Assembly: GCA_951804985.1 (NCBI GenBank)
Contig: OX638130.1
Location: 4,554,501 to 4,618,500 of the forward strand
From: Dryomyza anilis
Taxonomy: Eukaryota; Arthropoda; Insecta; Diptera; Dryomyzidae
Direction: 5' to 3'
Length of the DNA stretch: 64,000 nt
The notes beneath the pieces are model-generated. The model was not told the DNA's origin. It saw only the letters and a program-made list of their open reading frames with translations, and did not search any database. The first letter of the stretch is position 1, and each line of letters opens with the position of its first letter. The position numbers and the translations under genes are program-made. Below are positions 1-13,019 of the stretch, one piece after another.

Positions 1-1091
1 TACTTTAAATTTTACAATTTACATGAGTACCATAATATTTCCCTTTGAACATTAAAATTCTTTTTGTAGGTAATAATAAATTTCTTTTTTATATTATTTC
101 TTATATTTTTCACATTTCCTAATTCTGATTTACACCGCTTTATCGCTACTTTTATTAGCGATCTAAAGTATTCGGTGACTCGACAAAAAGCAGCGATTAT
201 ATTTATATTTATGTTTGCTAGTTATTCTTTTCATAATATTTCTTACAAATTTATTCTGTCTGTATTCATTTCATGTTTCTTTGCTATTTTTACTAACGAT
301 CACTTATAGCGGTTTCATGTTTTCATTTATCTCAGTCGCTGAGGCTCACCATATTTTAACGGTTAACATATTTTTTATTTTATAAGTATAACCTATTTTT
401 GAAGTTAATCTTTGCGCGATGTAAAAAAAATTATCTAGTCAACCAATTGAACGTTCACGGTCACTCATTAATGAGCTAAACACTTTAAAGCACTTGATTT
501 AATTTTAGTTTTAGTGATTTTTCTAAAATTCATAGAGCCATTTTGATCGCTACCGCTGGAGGTAACGGATGCAGCCGATAGTTAGCACAAGGCCTACCGC
601 AACCTTAAAAATATTGCAACTCTATGGACTGCAGCCGCCGATCTTTCGTAAGTGAGAAATCAAAGAACCGGTCAGATTACTAAAGCTCAAAACTATCAAA
701 ACAATAAAAACAAAAACTTAATTTTAGACTCTAAACGTTAAACATATTAATAATGATAATGAAAATTACAATAAAACTGTTCATGAAAATGCTAATGACG
801 CGTAACAGGTTCTTGGAGCCTACCGAAGCGTCGGTCGTAAAGAAAGTGAGCTGCACTAATCTGTGACACGCACGATTTGAAAGGGGCAATGGGCAAATTA
901 AAAAAAAATAAAACAAAAACCATATCAAAAGAATGAAGAAGTTATGCGAAAGATGAAGCTGTAAAAAAGCCAAACCAAAAATGGAACTAAAGTTGATCGG
1001 GAAGTTTTTGAGCCACCGCATTTGTGTAACGAAAGTCAAGTGAGTCGGACGAACTTTGTGCAGAGTAGAAGTTGAAAATTTCATTTGCAAG
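1..1091. other. AT-rich upstream flank of the first GMC gene
   Basis: No convincing exon is visible. The segment at about 540-660 is richer in G and C than its surroundings and could hold promoter elements of the downstream GMC gene. An open frame on the - strand at 731-1090 is rich in Phe and Leu, resembles no family I know and is taken as chance. On the Flo2 model this is intronic DNA of that gene. Confidence 0.4.
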
Positions 1092-3026
1092 ATGAGTCAA
1101 TCGTTGATTTTATGGCTCATAATTTTTGCGCTTACAGGAGAATTTAATTTTAAAAATGGCATAGCGCAAGAATTGCCACTCGAACAATTGCTAGGTCTTG
1201 GACTGCACAATATCTTCAAGCAGAAACTATACAGTGATGGTGCGTTTATAAAAAGGGTTTAAAAATTAAAATTGTTCAAGTTAAATTAAAAATTCAAATT
1301 TACAGCACCTCAACATAATGCCAGCTATGATTTTATCATTGTCGGCGCCGGTCCCGCTGGCTGCGTGCTCGCCAATCGTCTCTCCGAGAATCCACGCTGG
1401 AGCGTATATCTCCTTGAAGCGGGCGGCACCGAGGGCGTCTTCCATCAGGTGCCCGCCATGGCGCCATATCTACAGGCCACGCACTCCAACTGGGGCTATA
1501 AATCGGTACCACAGCGTCTCGCTTGCCGCGGCATGCGTAACAACGAATGTGCGCTGCCGCGCGGCAAAGTACTCGGCGGCACGAGCTCCATCAATTTTAT
1601 GATTTACAATCGTGGCAATCGACGTGACTTTGATCGTTGGGCTGCTGCGGGCAATGAGGGTTGGTCTTATCGTGAGGTCTTGCCATATTTTTTGAAATCA
1701 GAAAATGCACAATTATCCGGTTTGCAGCATTCGCCGTTTCACAATCACTCGGGGCCGCTGTGCGTGCAGGATGTGCGTCATCGCTCTCAGTTAGCACACG
1801 CATATGTGCGCGGCGCAAAGCAGGCTGGACACCGACGCACCGACTATAATGGTGAATCGCAGCTGGGCGTCTCATATGTGCAGGCGAATACACGCGGCGG
1901 GCAACGTCATAGCGCTTTTCGCGCCTACATAGAACCCATACGTTATGAACGCAAGAATTTGCACATTTTAACGGGCGCTCGCGTTACGCGTGTGCTCATA
2001 GATGAGCAATCAAAACATGCGTATGGAGTGCAACTGCTCTATGCCAATCATTATTATGAGCTACATGCGAGCAAGGAGGTTATACTCTCCGCAGGCGCCT
2101 TCAATTCACCACAGTTACTAATGCTTTCCGGTGTTGGACCCGCAGACAACCTAAAGGCCATTGGCGTACCGCTCATTAAAGAGCTGCCCGTCGGCAAGCT
2201 GCTCTACGATCACATGTGCCATTTTGGTCCGACATTCATCACAAATACTACGCGCCAATCTTTATACACATCTTATATAAACGCAAATACTTTAAAATCA
2301 TTTGCCTCCGGTGATGCCTCAACTATTTTGTCTTCAATTGGTGGCGTCGAGTCGCTCACATTTGTCAAGTTGCCCGGCTCTCAAGAGCCCGTAGATATGC
2401 CGGACGTCGAACTGATCACAGTGGCGGGCAGTTTGGCCTCAGACGAGGGCACCGCACTCAAAGAAGGTGCCAACTTCAAGGATGAAATTTACAATAAAGT
2501 ATATCGCCCGCTTGCCATGAGCAGACAGGATCATTATAGTGTATTGGTCATGCAGTTTCATCCAAAATCTGTAGGACGTATTTGGTTGCACAATCGTGAT
2601 CCTTTGCAGTGGCCGCGTATTGACCCAAAATATTTCTCAGCTGCGAGTGATGTGGAGGAGTTACTGGGGGGTATTAAGGAGTCGATACGTATTAGTCAGA
2701 CACCCGCAATGCAAGCGATTGGCACGCGTTTGCATGATATACCGGTGCCCGGCTGTGAGCATCTGTCATTAGGCACAGATGATTATTGGCGTTGTTCGAT
2801 AAGCACCATGTCCTATACGTTGCATCATCAGGTGGCTACTTGTCGCATGGGTCCCGAAACAGATCCGACTACTGTGGTGAATTCGCAGTTAAAGGTACAT
2901 GGCATTAATAGGTTACGTGTGGTGGATACGAGTATTATACCATTTCCGCCCACGGCTCACACGAATGCAGCCTCATTTATGATCGGTGAAAAAGCGGCCG
3001 ATTTGATCAGAGATGAGTGGAAATGA
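1092..3026 (+). CDS. GMC oxidoreductase 1 (glucose dehydrogenase-like), two exons
   Basis: Flavoenzyme of the glucose-methanol-choline family, predicted to oxidise a small alcohol with FAD; the substrate cannot be read from sequence. Exons are 1092-1239 and 1306-3026, joined by a 66-bp phase-1 GT-AG intron, giving 622 residues, the usual length for insect family members. Residues 1-25 form a signal peptide with a hydrophobic core after MSQS. The FAD dinucleotide motif GAGPAG is at 63-68, GMC signature 1 (RGKVLGGTSS) at 135-144 and signature 2 (SAGAFNSPQLLMLSGVG) at 311-327. The probable catalytic pair is His557, in LHHQVATCRMG, and His601, in PPTAHTNAA. The long second exon alone lacks the N-terminus; the start was chosen because exon 1 adds a signal peptide and restores the FAD motif's usual position. 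It is the first of four tandem paralogues and is closest to the second. A secreted or luminal location is inferred. Confidence 0.93.
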
Positions 3027-3640
3027 TTATGAGTTAACTGGATTCAAATGGTTACTGAATGTGATTGGATTTTTGTTATAAGTGGTTTAAAGTGATAAGT
3101 GATTCAAAATTCGAAATGGTTTCAAATGCTAAGAGTGTCGAAAAATTGATCGTAATGGGTCATGCGAAGTGAATGAAAAGACAAAGTTTAAAGATGCAAA
3201 ACTTATATGTGGATACTAAACTGAGATTAAATATAAAGTTTACTAAGATATAAACTTGTGTTACGGGCAAAATTAACACATATAAAAACTGATTTAGGAC
3301 TTTTTAAAAATATAAAGTGGAACACACAGTGAATCAAAAAGTGAATTTAAAAGTAAACCGTAAATGATTTCAAATTATTAACTAGTTTAGCATTAAGTTA
3401 AATCTAGGTAAATAGGTTAAAATGTTCTTTATAAACATTGTTCTTTCTAAGCTAATTTTAATTTTTGATCATTCAAATATTTTCAAAGAAATCGAAAAGA
3501 TTTATGAAACTTATTATAACAATGTACACAAAAAAACATATTAAAGTTTAAAAACATGTTTAAATAAAATTTTTAATTAAAACAAACAAACACAGCAGAG
3601 TTTAAGTTAAAAGAAGTATAAGAATAACAAAATATGCATA
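3027..3640. other. 3' flank of GMC 1, AT-rich, no gene seen
   Basis: Mostly AT-rich with short repeats of the type ataaagt. No clear AATAAA lies close to the stop codon; an AATATAAA near 3225 may act as the poly(A) signal. Nothing coding is visible. Confidence 0.4.
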
Positions 3641-4205
3641 ATACAACATATACAGAATACGAAATATAAAGAATATGAAATATGAAAAATACCAAATATA
3701 CAGAATACTTAGTATACAAAATACAAAATATACAGAATACGAAATAAACAGAACACGAAATATAATGAATACGAAATATAAAGAATACGAAATATGAAGA
3801 ATAGAAAATATACAGAATATGAAATGTATAGAATACGAAATATTAAAATACAAAATATACAGAATACGAAATATACAAAATACGAAATATAAAGAATACA
3901 AAATATACGAATTATACAGAATACGAAATATACAGAATACAAAATATACAGAATACGAAATATACAAAATACGAAATATACAGAATACGAAATATAAAGA
4001 ATACAAAATACGAAATATACAGAATACTAAATATAAAGAATACAAAATATACAGAATATGAAATATACAGAATACGAAATATACGTAATAAGAAATATAA
4101 AGAATAGAAAATATACTGATTACCAAAATGAACCGAATACAACATATACATTAAATGAAATAAACAGAATATGAAATATAGAGAACACGAAATATGGAGA
4201 AGACA
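3641..4205. repeat. 16-bp AT-rich minisatellite
   Basis: Tandem units close to AAATATACAGAATACG, many with AAAGAATA variants and some shortened units. The array is open in several frames on both strands and yields Tyr/Ile/Phe-rich peptides, which are artefacts of the repeat. It lies between GMC 1 and GMC 2. Confidence 0.9.
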
Positions 4206-4540
4206 AAATGTACAAACCTATTAAGTGTCTGAAAAAAAATGTGTGAAAACCCCAAAATATTTATTATTTTTAATTGCAAAACAATTTTGTTAACTGTTTA
4301 AAGAGTTATAGAACTATTAACACATTACCAAGTTGCTAATTAAATGAAAATTGTAAAGAATTGTATTTTGCATAATAGGTTTTTGTACAGGTAATTAAAA
4401 AATAATTAAAAACATGTTTCTGCAACTACTTGATAAAGAGAATTTATCAGTTTTTGTTTGTGGGCTAAAGCAATGTTAGACATATCCCTGCGGGAAAAAA
4501 GAAAAAGTCAAATCAATTGCTCTAAAATTACCTATCACGC
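4206..4540. other. AT-rich spacer between two minisatellites
   Basis: Unique-looking AT-rich DNA with no ORF or recognisable element. Confidence 0.4.
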
Positions 4541-5372
4541 TCCACTAAAAACTGAAATTTCCACTAAAAACTAGAAATTCAAATTTTTACTAAAAATTAA
4601 AATTTGCACTAAAAATTCAATTTTTCACTAAAAATTCAATTTTTCACTAAAAATTCAATTTTTCACTAAAAATTCAATTTTTCACTAAAAATTCAATTTT
4701 TCACTAAAAATTCAATTTTTCACTAAAAATTCAATTTTTCACTAAAAATTTAATTTTTCACTAAAACTTCAAATTTTCACTAAAAATTCAATTTTTCACT
4801 AAAAATTCAATTTTTCACTCAAACTTCAAATTTTCACTAAAACTTCAAATTTTCACTAAAAATTCAAATTTTCACTAAAAATTCAAATTTTCACTAAAAA
4901 ATTAAAATTTTCACTAAAAATTAAAATTTTCACTAAGAATTAAAATTTTCACTAAAAATTAAAATTTTCACTAAAATTAAAATTTTCACTAAAAATTAAA
5001 ATTTTCACTAAAAATTCAAATTTTCAGTAAAAATTCAATTTTTCAGTAAAAATTCAATTTTTCACTAAAAATTCAACTTTTCACTAAAAATTCAATTTTT
5101 CACTAAAAATTCAATTTTTCACTAAAAATTCAAATTTTCACTAAAAATTCCATTTTTCACTTTAAATTCAAATTTTCACTTAAAATTCAAATTTTCACTA
5201 AAAATTCAATTTTTAACTAAAAATTCAATTTTTAACTAAAAATTCCAATTTTCACTAAAAATTCAAATTTTCTCAAAAAATTCAAATTTTCAATAAAAAT
5301 TAAATTGTTCACTTAAAATTCAAATATTCAATAAAAATTCAAATTTTCACTAAAAATTCAATTTTCCCTCAA
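4541..5372. repeat. 19-bp minisatellite, first array
   Basis: About forty units of TTCACTAAAAATTCAATTT with point variants and a few length variants. The centre (about 4610-4750) is almost homogeneous and the edges are degenerate, as expected for an array turned over by unequal exchange or slippage. The same unit recurs at 21450-21660 and 60060-61420. Confidence 0.93.
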
Positions 5373-6082
5373 ATTTAGTTTAATGATGAATTCCATATTT
5401 TAGATTACATACCCGACCACAGTTGATTATAGAATTAGATGAACATACCTGAAATAAAATAAATAAATACATTATTAAAAGTCATTAAACTAACTTAAAA
5501 AAAACTTTAAAATAACCCTAGACACAATTTTTGGCAGGCTCAAGACAGATTAGAAACATTTTTACGAAAGTTATTAATCAGATAAAGTCGGAGTTTGTTT
5601 CAAATGCAGCCTATATTCAGTCCATTCCTAAAATATGCCGTGAATTTTCAACTTAAAATTGCACAACATTTGAAAACATGCTTCCCACAATCAGTCTCAT
5701 TTTTCGGTAGTTTTTTGACCCGAAATATTACAAAAACAAATGCCAGAAATGTTTGTCTCGGAAAAATGAATTTGTCATAGAGTTTTGGTTTTCCTAAAGA
5801 AAAGTTATTTATTTTAATTTTATTTTAAGATATGTTTATTTTATGTGTAATACTTTGAAAAACACTTTTCGGAACTTGGTTTTATGAAAATGATAAAATG
5901 AAACCAAATGAAGAGCCCGAACTAATGTTTCGCACATCGAATATATTAATTATGTGTCGTAAATGATTTAGGTATTTAATAAATTATTCGAATTTAAAGT
6001 TTGGGAATTATGACTTATTAAAATGATCTGTGAGTTATAATACTATATCATATAATTAAAAGAAGATATACAGCTTTTCTTA
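5373..6082. other. AT-rich spacer, no gene seen
   Basis: A 61-codon frame at 5595-5780 has no signal, motif or splice context and is judged random. No other structure stands out. Confidence 0.4.
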
Positions 6083-6265
6083 GGCAGTGATTACTCTAGA
6101 ATGTTTGCCATTGACTGCCAAGAGTTAGCGTCGCATAGAAAAATGTTTTCTATGAAAGAGGTGTTGACAGTCGCTGGAATAGAACACGGAACCTTTCGGC
6201 TCGTAGTCAAACGTAACAGTAACTGTTTGGTACGCACTTACGAATCGAACCACCGGCGCTACTAA
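6083..6265 (-). mobile_element. Old, diverged tRNA-derived SINE remnant
   Basis: Read on the - strand, the segment resembles the SINE family seen intact at 42333-42637: an altered GGTAGC-type head near 6262, then a Pol III B-box-like stretch around 6190-6210, then a body with an ATGGCAA-type segment near 6110. It is much more diverged than the other copies and has no visible target duplication. Confidence 0.55.
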
Positions 6266-6876
6266 AAACTTAGTTTCCATAATCTATAATGCTATGAAAA
6301 TTGAAGACTTTTCGATAAAATTCAAATTATCTAGAACGATATGACTATTTTGAAGTTTTAGATATCGAGTTAACATAAACAACTCTTTATATGTTTTCAA
6401 TAATCAAATATAAGAACACATTATTCAAAATCAACAAATGTTTTGTTGGGTATATCATTGTCACAATTATGAGAAAAATTACATAAAAGGTAACATAAAA
6501 CTTAAGCGCCATTAAATTTAATTTAATACATAAAAATAACTACAATATGCTTTTCTGTGAGCTATTAATTCATACGATTAACTTTTGCCAATTCAGCAAT
6601 ACATTTATCATAATATAGGCATTACATTGACTAGGGTCAGTTACTATTTACAATATTATTTATAAAATATTGTTTGTGTTAATAAATATAAAGTTGCAAA
6701 TTATGCAAAATGTTTGAATATGACGAAAATGTTATCCAGAATGTTGGAATCATTTAGTAATTGCTTAAAACTCAACCGACGCGGTAGCACTTAATATTGA
6801 AGATTTAAAACCTGCGGTAGATCATAAAAAGTTTCGTAAAAAGTGTTGTGAATCATAAAAATTGTGAGCAATAAAA
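6266..6876. other. Upstream flank of GMC 2
   Basis: AT-rich DNA up to the start codon of the second GMC gene. No clear TATA box or other promoter element was identified. Confidence 0.35.
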
Positions 6877-8917
6877 ATGCATTTGCGACGGTTTATATGT
6901 GAAACAATTTTGTGCATTTTACTGCTGCAAAATGCAGTCACCGCACAACTGAAACCAATGGAAATATTTTTAAATATGGTCATACCAAATCCACATTATA
7001 ATGATGGTAGGTGTTAAAATGTTTCTGCATCTAAAAATACATAATCTAAAAAAAACTTAAAAACAATAAAACTAAAAAAACAATAAAAACTAAAAAAAAA
7101 CAATAAAAACTAAAAAAATCAAAAACTAAAAAAAAGTACAAACTAAACCTAACTAAAATAAATATATTTTTTTATTTCTTAATTATCACCATTTAGTGCC
7201 ACGCCATAATACTACCTACGACTTCATCATTGTTGGCGGCGGTCCCGCCGGCTGCGTGCTCGCCAATCGTCTGTCCGAGAATCCACGCTGGACGGTGTAT
7301 CTCATCGAGGCAGGCGGAACTGAAGGAGCGCTACATCAAATACCCGCCATGGCGGGATTTTTACAAGGTCACAACTCAAACTGGGGTTATATGTCCGAGC
7401 GTCAGCCACGTGCTTGTCTCGGCATGCGCAACAACGAATGCGCATTGCCGCGCGGCAAAATACTCGGCGGCACAAGTTCAATAAATTTTATGATTTACAA
7501 TCGTGGCAACCGACGTGATTTTGATCTGTGGGCAGCCGCGGGCAACACAGGTTGGTCTTATCGTGAGGTGTTGCCATATTTTTTAAAATCGGAAAATGCA
7601 AATCTTGCTAATCTACAAGACTCGCCATATCACAATCACTCGGGTCCGTTGCACGTGGAGGATGTACGTTATCGCACCAAAATGGCACACGCATTTGTGC
7701 AGGGTGCACAGCAGGCTGGTCATCGATTCAACGATTATAATGGTGAATCGCAGTTGGGCGTCTCATATGTGCAGGCCAATACGCATCGTGGTAAACGTCA
7801 TAGCGCATTTCGTGCTTATATTCAACCCATACGTCTGATGCGCCGAAATCTGCGCATATTAACGGGCGCTCATGTGACGCGTGTGCTCATAGATGAGCAA
7901 TCAAAGCAGGCCCATGGTGTACGTCTGCTCTATCGCAATCGTTTCTATGAGCTGCATGCACGCAAGGAAATAATACTTTCAGCAGGTGCCTTTAATTCGC
8001 CACAGTTACTAATGCTTTCTGGTATAGGACCCGCGGATAACTTAGCGGCCATTGGCGTGCCGCTCATTAAAGAACTGCCCGTCGGCCAACTGCTCTACGA
8101 TCACATGTGCCATTTTGGTCCGACTTTCATCACAAATACCACGCGTCAGACTATTTACACTTCATACATTAATGCGAATATGTTGAAATCTTTTGCGGCG
8201 GGCAACGCCTCTACAATGGTATCATCGATTGGCGGCGTCGAATCACTGACTTTCGTAAAGTTGCCTGGCTCACGTGCGCCCGCGGACATGCCCGATATTG
8301 AGCTAATCACCATAGCCGGCAGTTTGGCTTCAGATGGTGGCACTGCGCTTAAGACAGGTGCCAATTTTAAGGATATTATCTACGATAGACTATATAGTTC
8401 ACTTGCCGCCAATAGACAGGATCATTTTACTACTTTGGTTATGCAGTTTCATCCGAAATCGGTGGGACGTCTTTGGTTGTACAATCGCGATCCGTTGCGA
8501 CCTCCACGCATACATCCAAACTACTTCGAACGCACTGAAGATGTAGAGGAATTATTGCTCGGCATTAAGGAGGCGATACGAATTAGTCAAACTCCCGCAA
8601 TGCAAGCGATTGGTACGCGATTGCATGATATTCCGGTGCCCGGTTGTGAGCATATCTCATTTGGTTCGGATGATTATTGGCGTTGTTCCATTCTTACTAT
8701 GTCATATACGTTGCATCATCAGGTGGCAACTTGTCGCATGGGTCCCGAAACTGATGCCACCACTGTGGTGAATTCGCAATTACAAGTACATGGCATACGC
8801 AGGTTGCGTGTGGTGGATACGAGCATAATTCCTTATCCGCCGACGGCTCACACGAATGCGGCCTCAATGATGATTGCGGAGAAAGCGGCCGATATGATTA
8901 GAGGTGATTGGCGGTGA
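6877..8917 (+). CDS. GMC oxidoreductase 2, two exons
   Basis: Second tandem FAD-dependent GMC oxidoreductase. Exons are 6877-7006 and 7197-8917, joined by a 190-bp phase-1 intron rich in CTAAAAAAA repeats; the product is 616 residues. The N-terminus has a basic start (MHLRRF) and a hydrophobic core ending near VTAQ, consistent with a signal peptide. GGGPAG is at 57-62, followed by RGKILGGTSS and SAGAFNSPQLLMLSGIG. The C-terminus keeps LHHQVATCRMG and PPTAHTNAA, so the His-His catalytic pair is intact. A GTG at 7196 opens a longer-looking frame, but it straddles the acceptor AG and is not a start. The sequence is nearest to GMC 1, sharing TRQS/TRQT and SYINAN in the substrate domain. AATAAA at about 8937 is a plausible poly(A) signal. 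The substrate is unknown. Confidence 0.93.
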
Positions 8918-9060
8918 ATTTAATTTGTATTTTTTAAATAAATATCCAACAGACATAAAATGAGTATTAAATAATTTGGTTTTATTGTGATTTATGGGAG
9001 TTGATAAGTTTTAATGAGATCTATGACAGAAATCGTGATTTCATATTTATTTACACGGAC
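8918..9060. other. 3' flank of GMC 2
   Basis: Short AT-rich tail holding the poly(A) signal AATAAA, running into a minisatellite. Confidence 0.4.
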
Positions 9061-10290
9061 TCGTATGAAAAATTGTCTCGGGATTATTGAATCGAGGAAG
9101 TATTGCCACAGAGAAGAATTGTGTTGGGGAAGAAATGTCTTGGATTAAATAGTTTTGTGGAGGTAGAATAATTGTCTCATGAAAGAATTCTCTTGAGAAG
9201 TGATCTCGAGAAGGATTGTCTCGAAGAAGTATTGCCTTATGGAAGAATGGAAAATTGGTCTCAGGATAAGGTTTTCTATGAGTAGTATTGTCTCTTAGGT
9301 CTCGGGGACGTATTGTCGCATGGTGGAATGGTCCAGAGAAGAGTTGTTTTAAACAGAATTGTCTCAGGGATGTTTTTTCTTGGGGTAGTATTGTCTCGGG
9401 ACAAAAACCTTACCGAGGAAGAGTTGTGTTGGGGAATAATTGGTGCGTGGAAGAAATGTCTCGAAAAAGCATTGTCTCGAGACGGCATTGTCTCGGGAAA
9501 GATGGTCTCGGGGAATAATTCTCCCGGGTGAGAATTGTCTTGAGAAACCATTGTATCTGGGAAGTTATCTAGAAAAGGATTGTCTCGAAGAAGTATTGCC
9601 TTAGGAAAGAATGGAAAATTGGTCTCAGGATAAGGTTTTCTATGGGTAGTATTTTCTCTTAGGTCTCCGGGACGTATTGTCACAGGGTGGAATGGTCCAG
9701 AGAAGAATTGTTTCAGACAGAATTGTTTCTGACAGAATTGTCTCATGGATGTTTTTTCTTGGGGTAGTATTGTCTCGGGGAAAAAACTTACCGGGGAAGA
9801 GTTGTGTTGGGGAATAATTGGTGCGTGGAAGAAATGTCTCGAAAAAGCATTGTCTAGGGAAGGATGTTCTCGGGGAATAATTGTTCCGGGGAATAATTGT
9901 TCCGGGGAATAATTTTCTCGGGGAACAATTCTCCAGGGTGAGAATTGTCTTGAGAAAGCATTGTCTCTGAAAGTTGGTTCTCAGGGAATAATTGTCTCGG
10001 AGAAGAATTGTCTCGAGGAAACATTGCTTCGAGAAGAGTGGTTTGAGGAAAGGATAGTCTCGGGGAACAATTGTCTTGGGTAAGAATTGTCTTGATGAAT
10101 AATTGTCTCGAAAAGAATGTTCTCGGGGAATAATTGTCTCGGGTAATAACTTCCTCAATTGTCCCGGGTGAGAATTATCTTGTAGAAGCATTGTCTCGGC
10201 AAAAATGTTTTTGGGGAATACGTTTAATTGTTTAGGGCAATAATTGTCTCGGGAAATAATTTTCTCAAATCGCATTGTCCCGGAAAAAAA
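9061..10290. repeat. 16-bp minisatellite (GGGGAATAATTGTCTC type) with a higher-order repeat
   Basis: Degenerate units of about 16 bp, often GGGGAATAATTGTYYC or GAAGAATTGTCTCG. A longer block is repeated: the segment starting TCGAAGAAGTATTGCC at 9221 recurs at 9585, an offset of 364 bp, and both copies run on through matching sequence for about 270 bp. The - strand frames here are repeat artefacts. Confidence 0.88.
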
Positions 10291-10733
10291 TTACATAATC
10301 CAAAAAAAATCCCAATGAAATGTTATCTTTTCAATAACTATATTAAATATGAAAAATGATATCTTGAATATATTATTTTGGCCAAACCTGTCGCTGTGCT
10401 GTTGCTTACAACCTAAAGTGCTATCAGCTCTAAACTAGTTTACAAAATGTTAACACTTGTGACTAATCAGCCATTAACAGAGTTTTAATGGGCTGTTAAA
10501 AGATCTTCGTTAACAGATTAGCGCTAACAGAGCTCACTAAAGCGTAACAATGCACTGTACTTTAATGAGTTGACTTATATTATGCTATAATGTTATTTAA
10601 CGCAATAAAATTATTCTAATAAAGTGACGAGCTCCTTGTTAAATAAACAGACAACTGCATGATAGTCGCATTACACAAACAGGTGCCAAAGCAAGTGTTT
10701 GCAATTTAATTACAAAAACTTTAATTAAAACAG
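10291..10733. other. Upstream flank of GMC 3
   Basis: Contains several TTAACAG/CTGTTAA motifs in both orientations at 10450-10540. These may be regulatory or palindromic repeat remains. No definite promoter element was identified. Confidence 0.35.
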
Positions 10734-12667
10734 ATGCTACTTTTAAATGTAGTTTATCTGACACTCGTGTCGATCACGGGCCACAGACTGACAGCAGCGA
10801 CAACGGCGCAAAATAGCTATGCGCGTCTGCTTGAACTTGGATTTAGCAACATTATCGAGCAGCATTTGAGACCAGAAAGTAAGTTTAAGCTGACTGGAAG
10901 CAATAAAGTTCAATTTAATTAATATAAAATAAATACGCAGCGCCGCAACAAAATGCCGTCTACGACTTTATCATCGTAGGTGGCGGCGCCGCCGGCTGTG
11001 CACTGGCCAATCGGCTCTCGGAACGGCCGCACTGGCGCGTGCTACTCATAGAAGCGGGTGGCGTTGAGAATCTCAGTCATCTGATGCCTGTGCTAGCGCC
11101 ATACATGCAGGTGACCGCCTCCAACTGGGGATATAAGTCGGTGCCGCAGCAGCACGCCTGCTACGGCATGCGTAACAACGAATGTTTTCTGCCGCGCGGC
11201 AAAGTACTCGGCGGCACGAGCTCTATTAATTTTATGATCTACAATCGTGGTAATCGACGTGACTTTGATCGATGGGCTGCGGCGGGCAACAAGGGCTGGT
11301 CGTACGCTGACGTCTTGCCATACTTCCTAAAATCGGAAAATGCCAATCTGGCGGGCTTGGATTATTCGCCGTTTCACAATCACTCAGGGCCGCTCAGCGT
11401 CGAAGATGTACGTTTTCGCACGGAACTCGTGCATGCGTACGTGCGCGGTGCACAGCAGGCCGGTCATCGCAACACCGATTACAACGGCGAATCACAGTTG
11501 GGCGTCTCCTATGTGCAGGCCACAACACGCAATGGTCGCCGCGCAAGTGCCTATCGAGCCTACATTGAGCCGATACGCGCGCAACGCAAGAATCTTCAAA
11601 TTTTGACATTTGCGCGCGTGACACGTGTTTTGATAGATGCGTCGACGAAAGTTGCATATGGCGTAGAGCTTTTACACAAGCGCATCAAGTATACGTTAAA
11701 AGCGCACAAGGAGGTTATACTCTCAGCAGGCGCTTTCAATTCGCCGCAATTACTAATGCTTTCCGGCATAGGACCCGCCGATAATTTAGCCGCTATCAAA
11801 GTGCCCCTGTTGCAAGAGTTGCCCGTGGGCGCGCGCATGTACGATCATATGTGTCATTTCGGACCGACATTTGTGACAAACACCAGCGGCGAAACAACCT
11901 TTACGCATACCATTGCGATCACGGACATCGCAAGTTATCTTTTTGGCAGTCCAAATACGCGTCTTTCAACCATCGGCGGCGTCGAATCTTTGACTTTTCT
12001 CAAAGTGCCACAGTCTGAGGAGCCACCGGATTTTCCCGACATTGAACTTATTACAGTCGCGGGCAGTCTGGCATCCGATGAGGGTACAGCGCTTAAAGAA
12101 GGTGCCAACTTTAAGGATGACATCTATAATGTTGTATATCGTCCGTTGCAATTGGCACTACAGGATCATTTTAGTTTTTTGGTAATGCAATTTCATCCAA
12201 AATCGGTGGGTAGTTTACGGCTCGCGAGTCGTGACCCATTGCAATGGCCCGTAATTGATCCGAACTATTTTGCTGTTGAAGAGGATGTGGAGTTTATACT
12301 GGAGGGTATAAAGGCGGCGATACGTATTACGGAAACGCCTGCAATGCAACGCATTGGCGCACGTTTGCATGATATTCCGGTACCTGGATGTGAGCATCTA
12401 CAGTTTGGTTCCGACGATTATTGGCGTTGCTCCATACGCACTATGTCCTATACGTTACATCATCAGGTGGCCACTTGTCGCATGGGTCCTGCAACAGATC
12501 CCACCACTGTGGTGAATTCACGATTGCAAGTGCATGGCATACGCAAGTTGCGTGTGGTCGATACGAGCATTATACCGTTTCCGCCGACGGCGCATACGAA
12601 TGCGGCGGCTTTTATGATTGGGGAGAAGGCGGCGGATATGATAAAAGAGGAATGGGATGGGACTTAG
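10734..12667 (+). CDS. GMC oxidoreductase 3, two exons
   Basis: Third tandem GMC flavoenzyme. Exons are 10734-10878 and 10941-12667, with a 62-bp phase-1 intron carrying a strong GTAAGTTT donor; the product is 623 residues. A signal peptide (LLLNVVYLTLVSITG core) ends near residue 25. GGGAAG is at 62-67, in place of the GPAG of GMC 1 and 2. RGKVLGGTSS and SAGAFNSPQLLMLSGIG follow, then LHHQVATCRMG and PPTAHTNAA with the two catalytic His. Long stretches are identical to GMC 4 (for example NLAGLDYSPFHNHSG), so 3 and 4 are a recent pair. The codon-rich, GC-rich coding region contrasts with the AT-rich flanks. AATAAA at about 12700 can serve for polyadenylation. The substrate cannot be assigned. 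Confidence 0.93.
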
Positions 12668-13019
12668 TATAAAATGATAGTACTAAATATACTTAATAAT
12701 AAACACTGAATTTATAAAATAATATATATTTCTTTATTTATTAATACTGTTTAATTTAAACACATTTTTCATGATCTCTAAAATAAAAACGGGTTCGCTC
12801 CAATTACAAATTAAAACCGCAGTCGGTTATTGATGATTGTACTGTCTTGTACATTTTCAATAAGAACGTGTTTTTAAATGTAACAAAATATTAAACAGCA
12901 TTAATTGTGCAAAATTTGTTTTCGATTGACACGAAAAAATTAGTTTGCAAATAAGATCTCAAGTCAGCGGATGTAAAATTTAACATATTTGAGAATAATA
13001 ACTAAATTATATTAAGAAA
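12668..13019. other. Intergenic region between GMC 3 and GMC 4
   Basis: Short AT-rich spacer that must hold the end of GMC 3 and the promoter of GMC 4. Nothing else is seen. Confidence 0.4.

Noticed and set aside
3602..4151. Tyr/Ile/Phe-rich frames on both strands
   Set aside because: They lie wholly in the 16-bp minisatellite and have no start context or motif.
7196..8917. GTG at 7196 as a start of GMC 2
   Set aside because: The G belongs to the acceptor AG; the true start is in exon 1 at 6877.
9276..10275. Frames of up to 211 codons on the - strand
   Set aside because: They are read from the GGGGAATAATTGTCTC minisatellite; the peptides are repeats of the unit.
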